Source of the DNA: Pseudomonas vranovensis DSM 16006
Lineage (GTDB): Bacteria > Pseudomonadota > Gammaproteobacteria > Pseudomonadales > Pseudomonadaceae
Assembly: GCF_000425805.1 (NCBI RefSeq)
Contig: NZ_AUED01000018.1
Location: forward strand, 124,001 to 188,000
Direction: 5' to 3'
Length of the DNA stretch: 64,000 nucleotides
This document shows, piece after piece, positions 1 to 9,120 of the stretch (position 1 is the first letter of the stretch; every line of letters starts with the position of its first letter). Below the pieces are notes generated by a model. The model was not told where the DNA came from and ran no database searches. It saw only the letters and a program-made list of their open reading frames with translations. A program made the position numbers and the translations under genes.

Positions 1-883
1 CGAGCTGCTCCAGGGGTTCGACGCTGAGCACCTCGACCAGGTCCTTGGCCAGGGTGCTGACGCGCTTGGCCTTCTCGGCATAGGCCGGGTCATGCGCCAG
101 CAGGTGGCCATAATCTTTGACGAAGGCGCCGCAACCGCTGGCGGTTTGCACAATGGCTTCGGCGCCCAGTTCGATGGCGGGCCACCAGGCATCGATGTTC
201 TGCCTGGCGCGCTGCAAGCCTTGCTCCTGGGCATTGAGGTGGTAGTCCACGGCACCGCAGCAACCGGCCTCATGGATCGGCGTGACGCTGATACCCAGGC
301 GATCGAGCACCCGCGCCGTGGCAGCGTTGGTATTGGGTGCCAGGCCAGGCTGCACACAGCCCTCTAGCATCAGCACACGGCGTGCATGCCGGGGGGCGGG
401 GCGAGGCTTGGCGACACCCGCCGTGCGCGGCAATTTGGCTTTGAGGCTGGCGGGGAGCAGTGGCCGGAACACCTGGCCGACCTGGGTCAGCCCTTTGAAC
501 AGGCCAGCATGCGGTACCACGGCACGCAGGCTTTCACGCAGTGCCCGTTGCGCCAGCGGGCGGGGCACGGCGGCGTCGACGACGGCGCGGCCGATATCCA
601 GCAAATTGTGGTATTGCACGCCCGACGGGCAGGTGGACTCACAGTTGCGGCAGCTCAGGCAACGGTCCAGGTGCAGTTGGGTCTTGGCGGTGACCTCGTT
701 GCCTTCCAGCACTTGCTTGATCAGGTAGATGCGCCCGCGTGGACCGTCGAGTTCGTCGCCAATCAATTGGTAGGTCGGGCAGGTGGCGTTGCAGAAACCG
801 CAATGCACACAGCTGCGCAGGATTCGTTCGGCTTCTTCGGCACGCGGCAGTTGCTTGGCCTGTTCACTCAAATGGGTCTGCAC
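1..883 (-). CDS. glcF: Glycolate oxidase iron-sulfur subunit GlcF (C-terminus cut by window edge)
   Basis: This is the electron-transfer subunit of the membrane-associated GlcDEF glycolate oxidase. The GTG start lies one base after the glcE stop and follows a GAGGTG ribosome site. About 294 codons are visible. Two cysteine clusters of the 4Fe-4S type can be read: CVHCGFCNATCP near residue 26 and CLSCRNCESTCP near residue 75, as in GlcF and LutA-like proteins. The C-terminal CCG-type domain starts before the window ends. Translational coupling with glcE supports the assignment. Identification is firm; only the C-terminus is missing. Confidence 0.95.
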   Translation of the reverse strand, partial: MQTHLSEQAKQLPRAEEAERILRSCVHCGFCNATCPTYQLIGDELDGPRGRIYLIKQVLEGNEVTAKTQLHLDRCLSCRNCESTCPSGVQYHNLLDIGRAVVDAAVPRPLAQRALRESLRAVVPHAGLFKGLTQVGQVFRPLLPASLKAKLPRTAGVAKPRPAPRHARRVLMLEGCVQPGLAPNTNAATARVLDRLGISVTPIHEAGCCGAVDYHLNAQEQGLQRARQNIDAWWPAIELGAEAIVQTASGCGAFVKDYGHLLAHDPAYAEKAKRVSTLAKDLVEVLSVEPLEQL

Positions 884-884
884 G

Positions 885-1949
885 TTACACCTCGGAATAC
901 AGGCGGCCAGGGTTGAAGATGCCCTGGGGGTCGAGCTGGGCCTTCAGCTGCTGGTGGTAGCGCAGCAATGGCGGGGAGAGCGGATGGAACGGGCTGTCGC
1001 AGTGCCCGGCGGTGAAGCAGGTGGCATGACCGCCGACCTCGGTGGCGAGCTGGCGGATCAGCGCGGCATCGGCATCGGACTTCAGCCAGCGCTGCGCGCC
1101 GCCCCAGTCGATCAGTTGGTCGCCGGGCAGTGCCAGCACGTCGGTGCTGGTCGGTACCGACAGGCGCCACAGCGGTCCCGGGGTCGCGAAAAAAACCAGG
1201 CGCTGCTCACGCAGGTCGTCCCAGTACGCGGGCTTGATCAGTTCGCCGCCAAGACGTTCGCGGGCAGCCATTACCGAGCCTTCGCCACCTTCCAGGCGCA
1301 GGTGCAACGCACCACCATCATGACTGGCGGCGCTCAGCGGAATGGGCTGCTGGCCCCACTCGGCGAGCTTGCGCAGCGCCAGGGCAGCGTCCATTTCCAG
1401 GCGAAGGCTGAGGCACTGGCGCGGCTTGGGCAACACTTTGAGCGACACTTCGGTAATCACCCCCAGGCAGCCAAAGCTGCCGGCCAGCAAACGCGACAGG
1501 TCATAGCCGGCAACATTTTTCATTACCTCGCCACCAAAACGCAGGTGCTTGCCGGTGCCGGTGATCAAGCGGGTACCCAGGACCAGGTCGCGAACCGCGC
1601 CGGACCACGGCCGCCGCGGGCCTGACAGGCCTGTAGCGAGCATTCCGCCGACGGTCGCGGCGTCGCCATGGCGCGCAGGCTCGCACGTGAGCATCTGCCC
1701 GGCTGCGTCCAGCGCAGCTTCCAGCTCCGCCAGCGGCGTGCCCGCTCGGGCTGTGATCACCAGTTCGGTCGGGTCGTAGCTGACGATGCCACGGTGGGCA
1801 CGGGTATCGAGCACTTCGCCTTCAACGTTACGGCCGAGAAACGCCTTGCTGTTGCCACCCTGGATGCGCAAGGCAGTCGAGCTGTTGAGGGCGTGATTGA
1901 CGTGTTCCAGCAGCGCCGCGCTGGCGTCGCCGTCATGCTGCATAACCAT
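885..1949 (-). CDS. glcE: Glycolate oxidase FAD-binding subunit GlcE
   Basis: This 354-residue protein is the second flavin-type subunit of glycolate oxidase. I chose the ATG that overlaps the glcD stop codon by one base (TAATG). The reading frame stays open further upstream into glcD, but a start there would make the protein too long. The PCMH/FAD_binding_4 signature is visible (GLSGPRRPW near residue 100, then NVAGYDLSRLLAGSFG and ITEVSLKVLPKP). GlcE is shorter than GlcD and lacks the full FAD-linked C-terminal domain, as expected. It sits between glcD and glcF in one tight operon. Confidence 0.95.
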   Translation of the reverse strand: MVMQHDGDASAALLEHVNHALNSSTALRIQGGNSKAFLGRNVEGEVLDTRAHRGIVSYDPTELVITARAGTPLAELEAALDAAGQMLTCEPARHGDAATVGGMLATGLSGPRRPWSGAVRDLVLGTRLITGTGKHLRFGGEVMKNVAGYDLSRLLAGSFGCLGVITEVSLKVLPKPRQCLSLRLEMDAALALRKLAEWGQQPIPLSAASHDGGALHLRLEGGEGSVMAARERLGGELIKPAYWDDLREQRLVFFATPGPLWRLSVPTSTDVLALPGDQLIDWGGAQRWLKSDADAALIRQLATEVGGHATCFTAGHCDSPFHPLSPPLLRYHQQLKAQLDPQGIFNPGRLYSEV

Positions 1950-3448
1950 TAGAAACGCTCCAGCTCGGGAAAAGGCAACTTGCCGTGATGGACATGCATG
2001 GCACCGAATTCGGCGCAGCGGTGCAGGGTGGGGATGTTCTTGCCGGGGTTGAGCAGGCCCTTGGGATCGAAAGCCGCTTTCACTGCGTGGAACAGGCTCA
2101 GCTCGTCGCTGTTGAACTGGGCACACATTTGGTTGATCTTCTCGCGACCCACGCCGTGCTCGCCGGTGATGCTGCCGCCGACCTTGACGCAGAGTTCGAG
2201 GATCTTGCCGCCCAGGGCCTCGGCACGCTCCAGTTCACCGGGCTGGTTGGCATCGAACAGAATCAGCGGGTGCATGTTGCCGTCACCGGCGTGGAATACG
2301 TTGGCCACCCGCAAGCCGAAGGCCTCGGACAGTTCACTGATGCCCCTGAGGACGCCGGGCAGCTCGCGACGCGGGATGGTGCCGTCCATGCAGTAGTAGT
2401 CTGGCGAAATACGCCCGACAGCCGGGAAGGCGTTTTTGCGTCCGGCCCAGAACTTGACGCGCTCGACCTCATCGCGGGCCATGCGCACCTCGGTGGCTCC
2501 GGCCTGGGCCAACACCGCACTGACACGCTCGCACTCGTCGTGCACATCGGCTTCCACACCGTCGAGCTCGCACAACAGGATGGCTTCGGCATCCACCGGG
2601 TAACCGGCGTGGATAAAGTCTTCGGCGGCGCGAATTGCCAGGTTGTCCATCATTTCCAGGCCACCAGGAATGATGCCGGCGGCAATGATTTCTCCGACCG
2701 CACGCCCGGCTTTTTCCACGGAGTCGAAGCTGGCCAGCAACACCTTGGCCACCTGCGGCTTGGGCAGGAGCTTGACCGTGACTTCGGTGATGATCCCCAG
2801 CATGCCTTCGGAGCCGGTGAACAAGGCGAGCAGGTCGAAGCCGGGCGAATCCAGGGCATCGCTGCCCAGGGTCATGCGTTCACCTTCAACGGTGAGAATG
2901 TCCACCTTGAGCAGGTTGTGTACGGTCAGGCCGTATTTCAGGCAGTGCACGCCGCCGGCGTTCTCGGCGACGTTGCCGCCGATCGAACAGGCGATTTGCG
3001 AGGAGGGGTCCGGTGCGTAATACAGGTCGTAAGGCGCAGCTGCCTGAGAGATCGCCACGTTGCGAACGCCCGGTTGGACGCGGGCAAAACGCCCCTCAGG
3101 GTTGACCTCAAGGATGTGCTTGAATCGAGCCATCACCAGGAGAACGCCCTGGACCACCGGCAGCGCGCCACCTGACAAGCCCGTCCCGGCCCCGCGCGCC
3201 ACCACGGGTACATTGCGCTGATAACAGAGTTGGAGCAGGCGCTCGACCTGCTCGATGCGCTCAGGCAACACCACCAGCATCGGTGTGGTGGTGTAGGCAG
3301 AGAGCCCGTCGCATTCGTAGGGTTTGAGATCTTCCTGGGTGTGCAGCACTTCCATGTCCGGAAGCTGAGCACGCAGTTCAGCCAGAAGGGCAGGCTTGTC
3401 GACCTTGGGCAGCGCCCCATCGACGCGCTCGTCGTACAAAATACTCAT
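1949..3448 (-). CDS. glcD: Glycolate oxidase catalytic subunit GlcD
   Basis: This 499-residue FAD-dependent subunit oxidises glycolate to glyoxylate, feeding glyoxylate metabolism. It has the N-terminal PCMH FAD-binding domain (GTGLSGGALP, ENAGGVHCLKYGLT, GSEGMLGIITEVTVKLLPKP). It also has the C-terminal FAD-oxidase domain (FHAGDGNMHP and GEHGVGREKI). Length matches the family. It is the first gene of glcDEF and diverges from glcC across 252 bp that hold two FadR-type operators. D-lactate dehydrogenases are related, but the glcE-glcF and glcC neighbours settle the call. Confidence 0.96.
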   Translation of the reverse strand: MSILYDERVDGALPKVDKPALLAELRAQLPDMEVLHTQEDLKPYECDGLSAYTTTPMLVVLPERIEQVERLLQLCYQRNVPVVARGAGTGLSGGALPVVQGVLLVMARFKHILEVNPEGRFARVQPGVRNVAISQAAAPYDLYYAPDPSSQIACSIGGNVAENAGGVHCLKYGLTVHNLLKVDILTVEGERMTLGSDALDSPGFDLLALFTGSEGMLGIITEVTVKLLPKPQVAKVLLASFDSVEKAGRAVGEIIAAGIIPGGLEMMDNLAIRAAEDFIHAGYPVDAEAILLCELDGVEADVHDECERVSAVLAQAGATEVRMARDEVERVKFWAGRKNAFPAVGRISPDYYCMDGTIPRRELPGVLRGISELSEAFGLRVANVFHAGDGNMHPLILFDANQPGELERAEALGGKILELCVKVGGSITGEHGVGREKINQMCAQFNSDELSLFHAVKAAFDPKGLLNPGKNIPTLHRCAEFGAMHVHHGKLPFPELERF

Positions 3449-3559
3449 GGCAGGTTCTCGCTTGAAGTCGTTCTTGTGTGCAGTACCGGTAGCGAGCCGA
3501 TCCGCTTGTTATGGGGCTATGTGTAGAGCCTTGCACGCGTGCCGTCTATCGCCTCATCT

Positions 3560-3574
3560 ACTGGTATGACCAGT
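3560..3574. promoter_or_regulatory. Operator-like dyad 1 in the glcD/glcC intergenic region
   Basis: The sequence ACTGGTATGACCAGT is a perfect 6-bp inverted repeat with a 3-bp spacer. It has the TGGT-N3-ACCA core used by FadR-family regulators with FCD domains such as LldR and GlcC. It lies 112 bp upstream of the glcD start and is probably a GlcC site. Confidence 0.75.
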
Positions 3575-3667
3575 TTGTTCCAGCGGGGGCGCGGGCAGTT
3601 TCTGCCTGGAGGCTTATAAATAGCGGGTGCTGCAGCTATAGTGCGAGGCACAAGAACGACCTATTGA

Positions 3668-3684
3668 AACTGGTACTACCAGTT
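3668..3684. promoter_or_regulatory. Operator-like dyad 2 just upstream of glcC
   Basis: AACTGGTACTACCAGTT is a perfect 7-bp inverted repeat with a 3-bp spacer and shares the ACTGGT/ACCAGT arms with the first dyad. It ends 16 bp before the chosen glcC ATG. A possible upstream TTG start for glcC would fall inside this dyad, which is why I prefer the ATG. It suggests autoregulation of glcC. Confidence 0.75.
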
Positions 3685-3700
3685 GACCGAGGCGCCCCGC

Positions 3701-4474
3701 ATGCATGAAGAAACAGTTGGTAATCGTCGCCAGGTCAGTGATGTAGTGGCCGAGCGGATCGAGCGATTGATCGTCGATGGCGTACTCAAGGTCGGCCAGG
3801 CGCTGCCTTCGGAGCGTCGCCTGTGCGAAAAACTGGGGATCTCCCGCTCGGCCCTGCGCGAGGGGCTGAAGGTGCTGCGCGGGCGCGGCATCATCGAGAC
3901 GGCCCAGGGCCGCGATTCGCGGGTGGCCACGCTGAACGGGCCGCGTGATTCCAGTCCGCTGATGCACCTGTTCAACTCACAGCCGCGCACCCTCTTTGAC
4001 CTGTTGGAAGTGCGCGTACTGCTGGAAGCCGAATCGGCACGCCTGGCTGCCTTGCGCGGCACAGACGCGGATTTCGTCCTGCTGACCCGGCGCTATGAAG
4101 AAATGCTCGCCGCCCACAGCCAGGCAGAAGCAGTCGAACCGCACGAACATGCCCGTCTCGATCACGCCTTCCACCTGGCGATCTGCGAGGCCTCGCACAA
4201 CCCGGTGTTGCTGCACACCCTGCAGTCATTGACCGACCTGATGCTCAGCACTGTGTTTGCCTCGGTCAACAACCTCTACCACCGGCCGGTACAAAAACGC
4301 CAGATCGACCGCCAGCATGCCCGTCTGTACCACGCGGTCATCGAGCGTCTCCCAGAGCAAGCCCAGCGCGCCGCGCGCGAACACATCAACGGCATTCGCG
4401 ACAACCTCAAGGAAATCGAACTGGAGGAGCAGCGCCTCGTGCGCGCAACCATGCGCCTTGAAGGCTGGGCTTAG
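3701..4474 (+). CDS. glcC: GlcC, FadR-family transcriptional regulator of glycolate genes
   Basis: This 257-residue regulator has an N-terminal GntR-type winged helix (residues about 12-65, including SERRLCEKLGISRSALREGL). An FCD ligand-binding domain follows, with the metal/ligand histidines typical of FadR-type sensors (LDHAFHLAICEASHN). E. coli GlcC activates glcDEF in response to glycolate; the same role is inferred here from the divergent layout. The ATG at this position is preceded by GAGG; a TTG 18 bases upstream is also open but overlaps an operator. Confidence 0.93.
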   Translation: MHEETVGNRRQVSDVVAERIERLIVDGVLKVGQALPSERRLCEKLGISRSALREGLKVLRGRGIIETAQGRDSRVATLNGPRDSSPLMHLFNSQPRTLFDLLEVRVLLEAESARLAALRGTDADFVLLTRRYEEMLAAHSQAEAVEPHEHARLDHAFHLAICEASHNPVLLHTLQSLTDLMLSTVFASVNNLYHRPVQKRQIDRQHARLYHAVIERLPEQAQRAAREHINGIRDNLKEIELEEQRLVRATMRLEGWA

Positions 4475-4573
4475 GCGCTGCGTATTGATCCAGCAGCCGC
4501 AGGTCGTTTGCAGTAGGATGGGGGCATTGTGCTATTAGCCCGGAAGGGGAACAGGTTGAAAGGAACTCAGGTG

Positions 4574-5197
4574 ATGTTCAGGGCGCTGGCAGTCGTCGGT
4601 GTTTGTTCGGCCATGCTCCAGCCCGCCACTGCAAGCACTGACAAACTGAGGGTGTTGGCTGCCCATCGCTGGTACACAGAGGCCTATGTGCGGGACTACA
4701 TGGCTAGAAATCATCCTACCCTCACCGATGCTTTCCATAAGTCGATCGCCTATGCCTACGCCGCCGATGCCCCTGTCTCGCTGGCAGCGCCCTACACCTA
4801 TCGAGCCAACCCGATGTCGAGTCGTCGCAATGCGTTTTTTTTGTGGAGCGCCGAGGATGCAGGAAAAAACCTGAATGCCGAGATTGACGATCAGTGTGTC
4901 TTGCTCATTTCGAAGTCGCTTTCGTCGTTGAAGTTCCAGGTATCGCAGGTGCTCGTCAAAGAGAGAGTGAGTGCCGTTACCAAGAACGCTGTCATTACAG
5001 CGATAAAGACAGGTGAACTGGCGGGTGCCCCGCTTGACCTGAGCCCCTACAAGACCCGGCCCATTTCGTTGATCCCGCCGGAGGGCAACGGCAGGCTTCT
5101 GTGTAATGTCTACACGTCAACGATGAGACGCAAAGGCTTGACCTACGAGTTTTCCGTTGTGCTCACTGCGCCGGGTTTCTATGCCCGACCTCGATAG
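4574..5197 (+). CDS. Secreted protein of unknown function
   Basis: I do not recognise this 207-residue protein. The start at ATG gives a clear signal peptide (MFRALAVVGVCSAMLQPATA then STDK). A longer in-frame reading from upstream would bury it. The mature part is mixed alpha/beta with no obvious metal or catalytic motif. It has two cysteines (around DDQCVLLIS and GRLLCNVY) that could form a disulfide in the periplasm. AAGGA lies about 10 bases before the start. It stands alone between glcC and a lipoprotein gene on the same strand; an operon with either is not evident. Confidence 0.7.
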   Translation: MFRALAVVGVCSAMLQPATASTDKLRVLAAHRWYTEAYVRDYMARNHPTLTDAFHKSIAYAYAADAPVSLAAPYTYRANPMSSRRNAFFLWSAEDAGKNLNAEIDDQCVLLISKSLSSLKFQVSQVLVKERVSAVTKNAVITAIKTGELAGAPLDLSPYKTRPISLIPPEGNGRLLCNVYTSTMRRKGLTYEFSVVLTAPGFYARPR

Positions 5198-5260
5198 CTG
5201 GCGCCGCCAACAGACCCGGTCGGCGCTATCCTGAATCAATAACCCCTTGGGGTATTTGTC

Positions 5261-5683
5261 ATGAGCAGGATGATGCTGTTACTCGCCGTCAGTGTCGTTG
5301 CCGGCTGCCAGGCCCCGATGCCAGTGGCTGACCCACAGATGGCCTGGGTCGACTTCTCTACACCTTTTCCCAACGACAGGTTGCTGCTGGCCGAGCGCCT
5401 GGACAAGCAGCGCCTGCGTGACGGGCGCTTTTTCCAAGTCAGCCCTGGCAGTCATGAGTTGATCGTTCGGTTCGACTTCGAGGTGGCCGGGGGCGGGGGC
5501 ATGGGCATGATGGGCGGGCCCTCGGTGCGCGTTTGTTACCTGACCCTCAATTACCAGCATTTCCAGGCAGGCCAACGCTATGTCCTCGAGGGGCGCTCGA
5601 TTGCCTTCACCCCCGAGGCCCGCTTGTACAACGCCAAGCGCGAGATTGTCTCAGAGCTCAGCGATTTCTATTGCCTCATGTGA
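5261..5683 (+). CDS. Small lipoprotein of unknown function
   Basis: This 140-residue protein starts with a lipoprotein signal peptide ending in the lipobox VAGC, so Cys16 is the likely lipidated residue. The residue after it is Gln, which predicts outer-membrane sorting rather than inner-membrane retention. The middle has a Gly/Met-rich loop (GGGGMGMMGG). The fold around it (DRLLLAERLDKQRLRDG, GSHELIVRF, GQRYVLEG) resembles the PEGA/DUF2846-like beta domains of small lipoproteins, but that is only an impression. It converges on the following minus-strand gene with 6 bp between the stops. Confidence 0.75.
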   Translation: MSRMMLLLAVSVVAGCQAPMPVADPQMAWVDFSTPFPNDRLLLAERLDKQRLRDGRFFQVSPGSHELIVRFDFEVAGGGGMGMMGGPSVRVCYLTLNYQHFQAGQRYVLEGRSIAFTPEARLYNAKREIVSELSDFYCLM

Positions 5684-5689
5684 GGCCAA

Positions 5690-7918
5690 TCAACTGGAGT
5701 GGACACTGCGTTCCTCGGAGAGCTCGTCCACGTTCTCGGGTTGTCCGGTCGATTCGGTGATCACGCTGAAATCACTGACCTCGACGGCGCCCAGCCCATA
5801 GCCGAGCAGATGGAAAGAGAACGCCTTGCGCGATTGCGGGTTGTCGAAACTGAAATCCATCTCCAGCGGTTTGTCGGCGGTTACCAGCATTTCTGCGGGC
5901 AGGCCCAGCGGCACATCCTGTTCCAGCTCCTTGGCCTTGAGCAGGATGTAGGCGTTCTGTTGCGGGTCTACCGAGCGCACGGTCAGGCGTACTCGCGTCT
6001 GTGAACCCTTGGGCATTTCCAGGTACTGGGCGCCGATCAGGTTGTCGGCCCAGTCATCCTTGATTTGCGCCTGGAGCGGGATGATGGCGGGGCTGCCGAA
6101 CTGGTAGTGCTGGTTCAGCGGCGTGCGCAGAAGCGAACGATCCAGGGCGGTGGCTCGCGCCGTGACTTGCCGGGCGCGCGAGCCACCGTACTGGCCAATC
6201 AGGGTCTTGCGTTCGGCGACAAACCCGTCGCTTGCGTACTGCTGGCAGCGCTGCTGGAAGTCGCATTCGGCAAAGGTGCCCTGGCCATCGTGGTAGCGCA
6301 GCTTGCCATTGGTATACGACATGATCTCGCGGCCTGTCACATAGTCGCGGAACAGGGAGCGACCGCTCAAGGCGGTGGGGACCGGCAGGGCGAAATAGTC
6401 GAGAATCGACGTGCTCAGGTCGACATGGCCGTACACCCCGGTTTTCACATGGGGCAGTTGATGCTGCTCGGGTGCGAGCATCAGGTTGAAACCCCATGAA
6501 GAAGCCAACCGAACACCCTCGATGCCGTGGGATTCGTCCGAGGTAATGACCACCAGGGTGTCTTGCAGCACGCCCTGGTTTTCCAGGCCGGAGAGAAACG
6601 CGCCCAGGGCATCGTCCAGATAGGCAACGGCGGCCTGCTTGGGGGTGTCGTAGCGTTGCAGGTAGTCATCAGGCGCCGAATAGGGCTGGTGGGTGCCGAC
6701 GGTCAGCAGGGTCAGCATCCAGGGCTGCTTTTGCTTTTTCAGCTGGCCGACGTAGTCCAGGGCACCTTCGAAGAACGCCTTGTCATCCTTGCCCCACGGG
6801 AACTCCAGGTAGTTGCTGTTGGTGAACCATTCAAGCCCCAGGGTCGTGTCGAAGCCGATGTGCGGCATGATCTTGTCTTTGGCCATGAAGCGCAGGCCGG
6901 CGCCCTGCAGATAGTGTGTGGCAAAGCCGTTCTGGCGCAGCTGGGCGGGCAGGCACGCCTGGTTGCGCTCATTCTGGGTCAGCATCTCGACCCCTTTGGG
7001 GGTGCCATTGTCGAGCTTGTCGTAATCGCCGCAGAGCATTGCATACAAGCCGCGAATGGTCTGGTGGCTGTGCAGCACATAGTCAGGGGTGTTCATGCCG
7101 CGTTCTGCCCAGCGACTGAGATTGGGCATGAGGTTTTCTTCGTAACTGCTGTGCAAGGCCTGGCGATTGACCCCGATGTAGGCGCCGGGAATGCCTTCCA
7201 GCGCGATGATCAGCACGTTGCGAGCGGTTCCCGGTGCCGCGAGCAGTTTGTGGCCATCCAGATCCAGCTGGGTGAGGCCCGCCATGTTCGGCACGACGTC
7301 GACAACGTCGCCCTCCAGCCATTCTGCCGCGCGTATTTGCACGTCGCCAACGCTGGCGGCCAGCAACTGATGAGGCAGGTTGTACACATACCACTGGTCT
7401 GCATCAGTGGGGTGCAGATGCTGGGCGCCCCAATGGCCAAGCAGCAGGAGTAGTGGCGCTGCCCACGCGCGGCGCGGCAAGCGCGGCGAGGGGGTGGAGC
7501 GCCCAAGCCAATGTGTCGTCAGCCAGATCACCAGCCCGAGCAGGAGGGTCGCAGCGAACCAGGGTTGAGCGAAACCACCGCCGCTGGAGTTTTCGAGGAA
7601 CTGAGGGTCGATGAGGTAGTGGAGGTCCGAAACCGTTGGAAGCCGGCCCACGGCGCTGACCAGTTCGACCGTACCCAGCGTCATCAACCCCCATGCCAGC
7701 AACACCGGCAGCGATTGCCACCAGGGACGACCCTGCAGGAGCACGATGAGCAGGCTGGCAATCCCCAGGTCTGAGACAAATCCGAGCGAGCTGGACCAAC
7801 CCAGTGCCACGCGCAGGCACACGGGGATGACCAGCACCAGCCCGGTCAGGGCCACAAGGCGCGCATAAGGATGCCGTAGCAGGTGGCGGATGACGTTCAC
7901 AAAAATCCTTCCAATCAT
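5690..7918 (-). CDS. LTA synthase-like membrane sulfatase/phosphoglycerol transferase
   Basis: This 742-residue protein has about five N-terminal membrane segments (residues 15-160) followed by a periplasmic alkaline-phosphatase-fold domain of the sulfatase family (PF00884). Family landmarks are the metal-binding ALEGIPGAYIG near residue 240, the nucleophile region SHQTIRGLYAMLCGDYD, TVGTHQPYS, and TSDESHGIEG. Gram-negative members transfer phosphoglycerol or phosphoethanolamine onto envelope glycans or lipids; the substrate here is unknown. A C-terminal extension of about 170 residues after the catalytic domain looks like an extra beta domain. The ATG is preferred to the TTG one codon upstream. 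Confidence 0.82.
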   Translation of the reverse strand: MIGRIFVNVIRHLLRHPYARLVALTGLVLVIPVCLRVALGWSSSLGFVSDLGIASLLIVLLQGRPWWQSLPVLLAWGLMTLGTVELVSAVGRLPTVSDLHYLIDPQFLENSSGGGFAQPWFAATLLLGLVIWLTTHWLGRSTPSPRLPRRAWAAPLLLLLGHWGAQHLHPTDADQWYVYNLPHQLLAASVGDVQIRAAEWLEGDVVDVVPNMAGLTQLDLDGHKLLAAPGTARNVLIIALEGIPGAYIGVNRQALHSSYEENLMPNLSRWAERGMNTPDYVLHSHQTIRGLYAMLCGDYDKLDNGTPKGVEMLTQNERNQACLPAQLRQNGFATHYLQGAGLRFMAKDKIMPHIGFDTTLGLEWFTNSNYLEFPWGKDDKAFFEGALDYVGQLKKQKQPWMLTLLTVGTHQPYSAPDDYLQRYDTPKQAAVAYLDDALGAFLSGLENQGVLQDTLVVITSDESHGIEGVRLASSWGFNLMLAPEQHQLPHVKTGVYGHVDLSTSILDYFALPVPTALSGRSLFRDYVTGREIMSYTNGKLRYHDGQGTFAECDFQQRCQQYASDGFVAERKTLIGQYGGSRARQVTARATALDRSLLRTPLNQHYQFGSPAIIPLQAQIKDDWADNLIGAQYLEMPKGSQTRVRLTVRSVDPQQNAYILLKAKELEQDVPLGLPAEMLVTADKPLEMDFSFDNPQSRKAFSFHLLGYGLGAVEVSDFSVITESTGQPENVDELSEERSVHSS

Positions 7919-8154
7919 CAAAGCTTCACATAAGTATGCTCAATGGTACCAAGCAATGTGAAAACGATCCGGGAAATTCATGAGCGGTCTGGGAGTGAGT
8001 AGGCTTTCCCCTGCCTTGAACTCCGGCAACGCTGCCTGGGACGGACGTTGCAACATGTATTAGGAATCGTCCTATATTCTGCATTGTTACAAGGTGCGGA
8101 TAGACAGCCGAGGATGGAGATATAAAGATTTGGCCTTCATGCGCACAGGGATGG

Positions 8155-9057
8155 ATGAAGGTGTTATCTGATAAAGAACGCTGGGCGGGTGAGTGGCTCA
8201 AGGAGAAATTCAGGCGTAACAGGGCAAAAAAAATCAACAATGCAATGATTAAGGAAGGTGCCCTGTGGTATCAGAATTTCATCACTAATCACTCGGCGCT
8301 GGATTTTCTCGCCGTATTGATTCCAGGGGTCAGGTTTGGAAATGGGCTAAGCGACTTCAGTGATTTGGCAAATAATAACTACGGCTCGCTTTTAAAGGCC
8401 CTTGGCCCGCTGGACTGCGAAGAATCGCTTTTTTTTGATGCCTTCATGCGGTCAAGTTTCTATGCGTGTCACTCCACCAACAGTCCAGCAGTCGTCAATG
8501 CTCAAGGCGACTTGGTCTTGTATTCAAGGCGTAAGTTGATTGAGGGTAATGTGGCCCTGGCGGTAGAGCATACGTGCCACAGCGATATTGTGGGTCTGGC
8601 CAATGATGATAATGTCTTTTTCTCTTTGGAATGCGGTGTATCGCCCAAGAAAAGTGTCGTCAATGGCAAGGGCAGCCGATTCGGTAGCACTGTCTATAAG
8701 GTTGCGTTTCAACACCCCGTTTTTTCATCGGCCTCCATGGTGCTGTTTGATCAACTTATAATGAATGTTCCGCCGTGCAGGCTGCCGGGGATTAGTGAAG
8801 AGGCGAAGACATTGATAAAGGGGCGGGCCTATACCCGGCGATCGATCTGTTTTTATGGGCGCAAGTCATTGCCCGCGCTGGCACTGTCGGTGATTTCTGT
8901 CGCCAGGCTACTTGCAGAAAAAGACAGGATGATCCTGCTGGGCTTCCGGTCGGAAGGCGACTTGAACGAGCTGGTCCGCAACCTGTTCAGGGTGGAGATC
9001 CGGGTTCCAAGAATGGTGGGGATCAGAGGCGGCGAGTATTACAAGTTCGAATGCTGA
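8155..9057 (+). CDS. Orphan protein, AT-richer than neighbours, function unknown
   Basis: I do not recognise this 300-residue protein with confidence. It uses many A/T-ending codons (AAA, AAT, GAT, TTT), unlike the GC-rich genes around it, which suggests recent acquisition. It has no signal peptide or obvious membrane span, and the N-terminus is very basic. Its central part (residues about 105-185: LVLYSRRKL, VEHTCHSDIVGLANDDNVFFSLECG, GSRFGSTVYKVAF) recalls the N-terminal half of ADP-ribosyltransferase-like toxin or effector domains. That is an impression from pattern only. No immunity gene or secretion gene is adjacent. Confidence 0.7.
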   Translation: MKVLSDKERWAGEWLKEKFRRNRAKKINNAMIKEGALWYQNFITNHSALDFLAVLIPGVRFGNGLSDFSDLANNNYGSLLKALGPLDCEESLFFDAFMRSSFYACHSTNSPAVVNAQGDLVLYSRRKLIEGNVALAVEHTCHSDIVGLANDDNVFFSLECGVSPKKSVVNGKGSRFGSTVYKVAFQHPVFSSASMVLFDQLIMNVPPCRLPGISEEAKTLIKGRAYTRRSICFYGRKSLPALALSVISVARLLAEKDRMILLGFRSEGDLNELVRNLFRVEIRVPRMVGIRGGEYYKFEC

Positions 9058-9065
9058 TGGGCATA

Positions 9066-9089
9066 AAAGAGCCCGCGCAGAGGCGGGCT
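9066..9089 (-). terminator. Intrinsic terminator of the PotD-like gene
   Basis: On the minus strand AGCCCGC-CTCTGC-GCGGGCT is followed by CTTTT. It lies 32 bp beyond the stop of the binding-protein gene and also separates it from the convergent orphan gene. Confidence 0.8.
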
Positions 9090-9120
9090 GGATTTCGATC
9101 ATGAATCACCGTTCAGCGCA

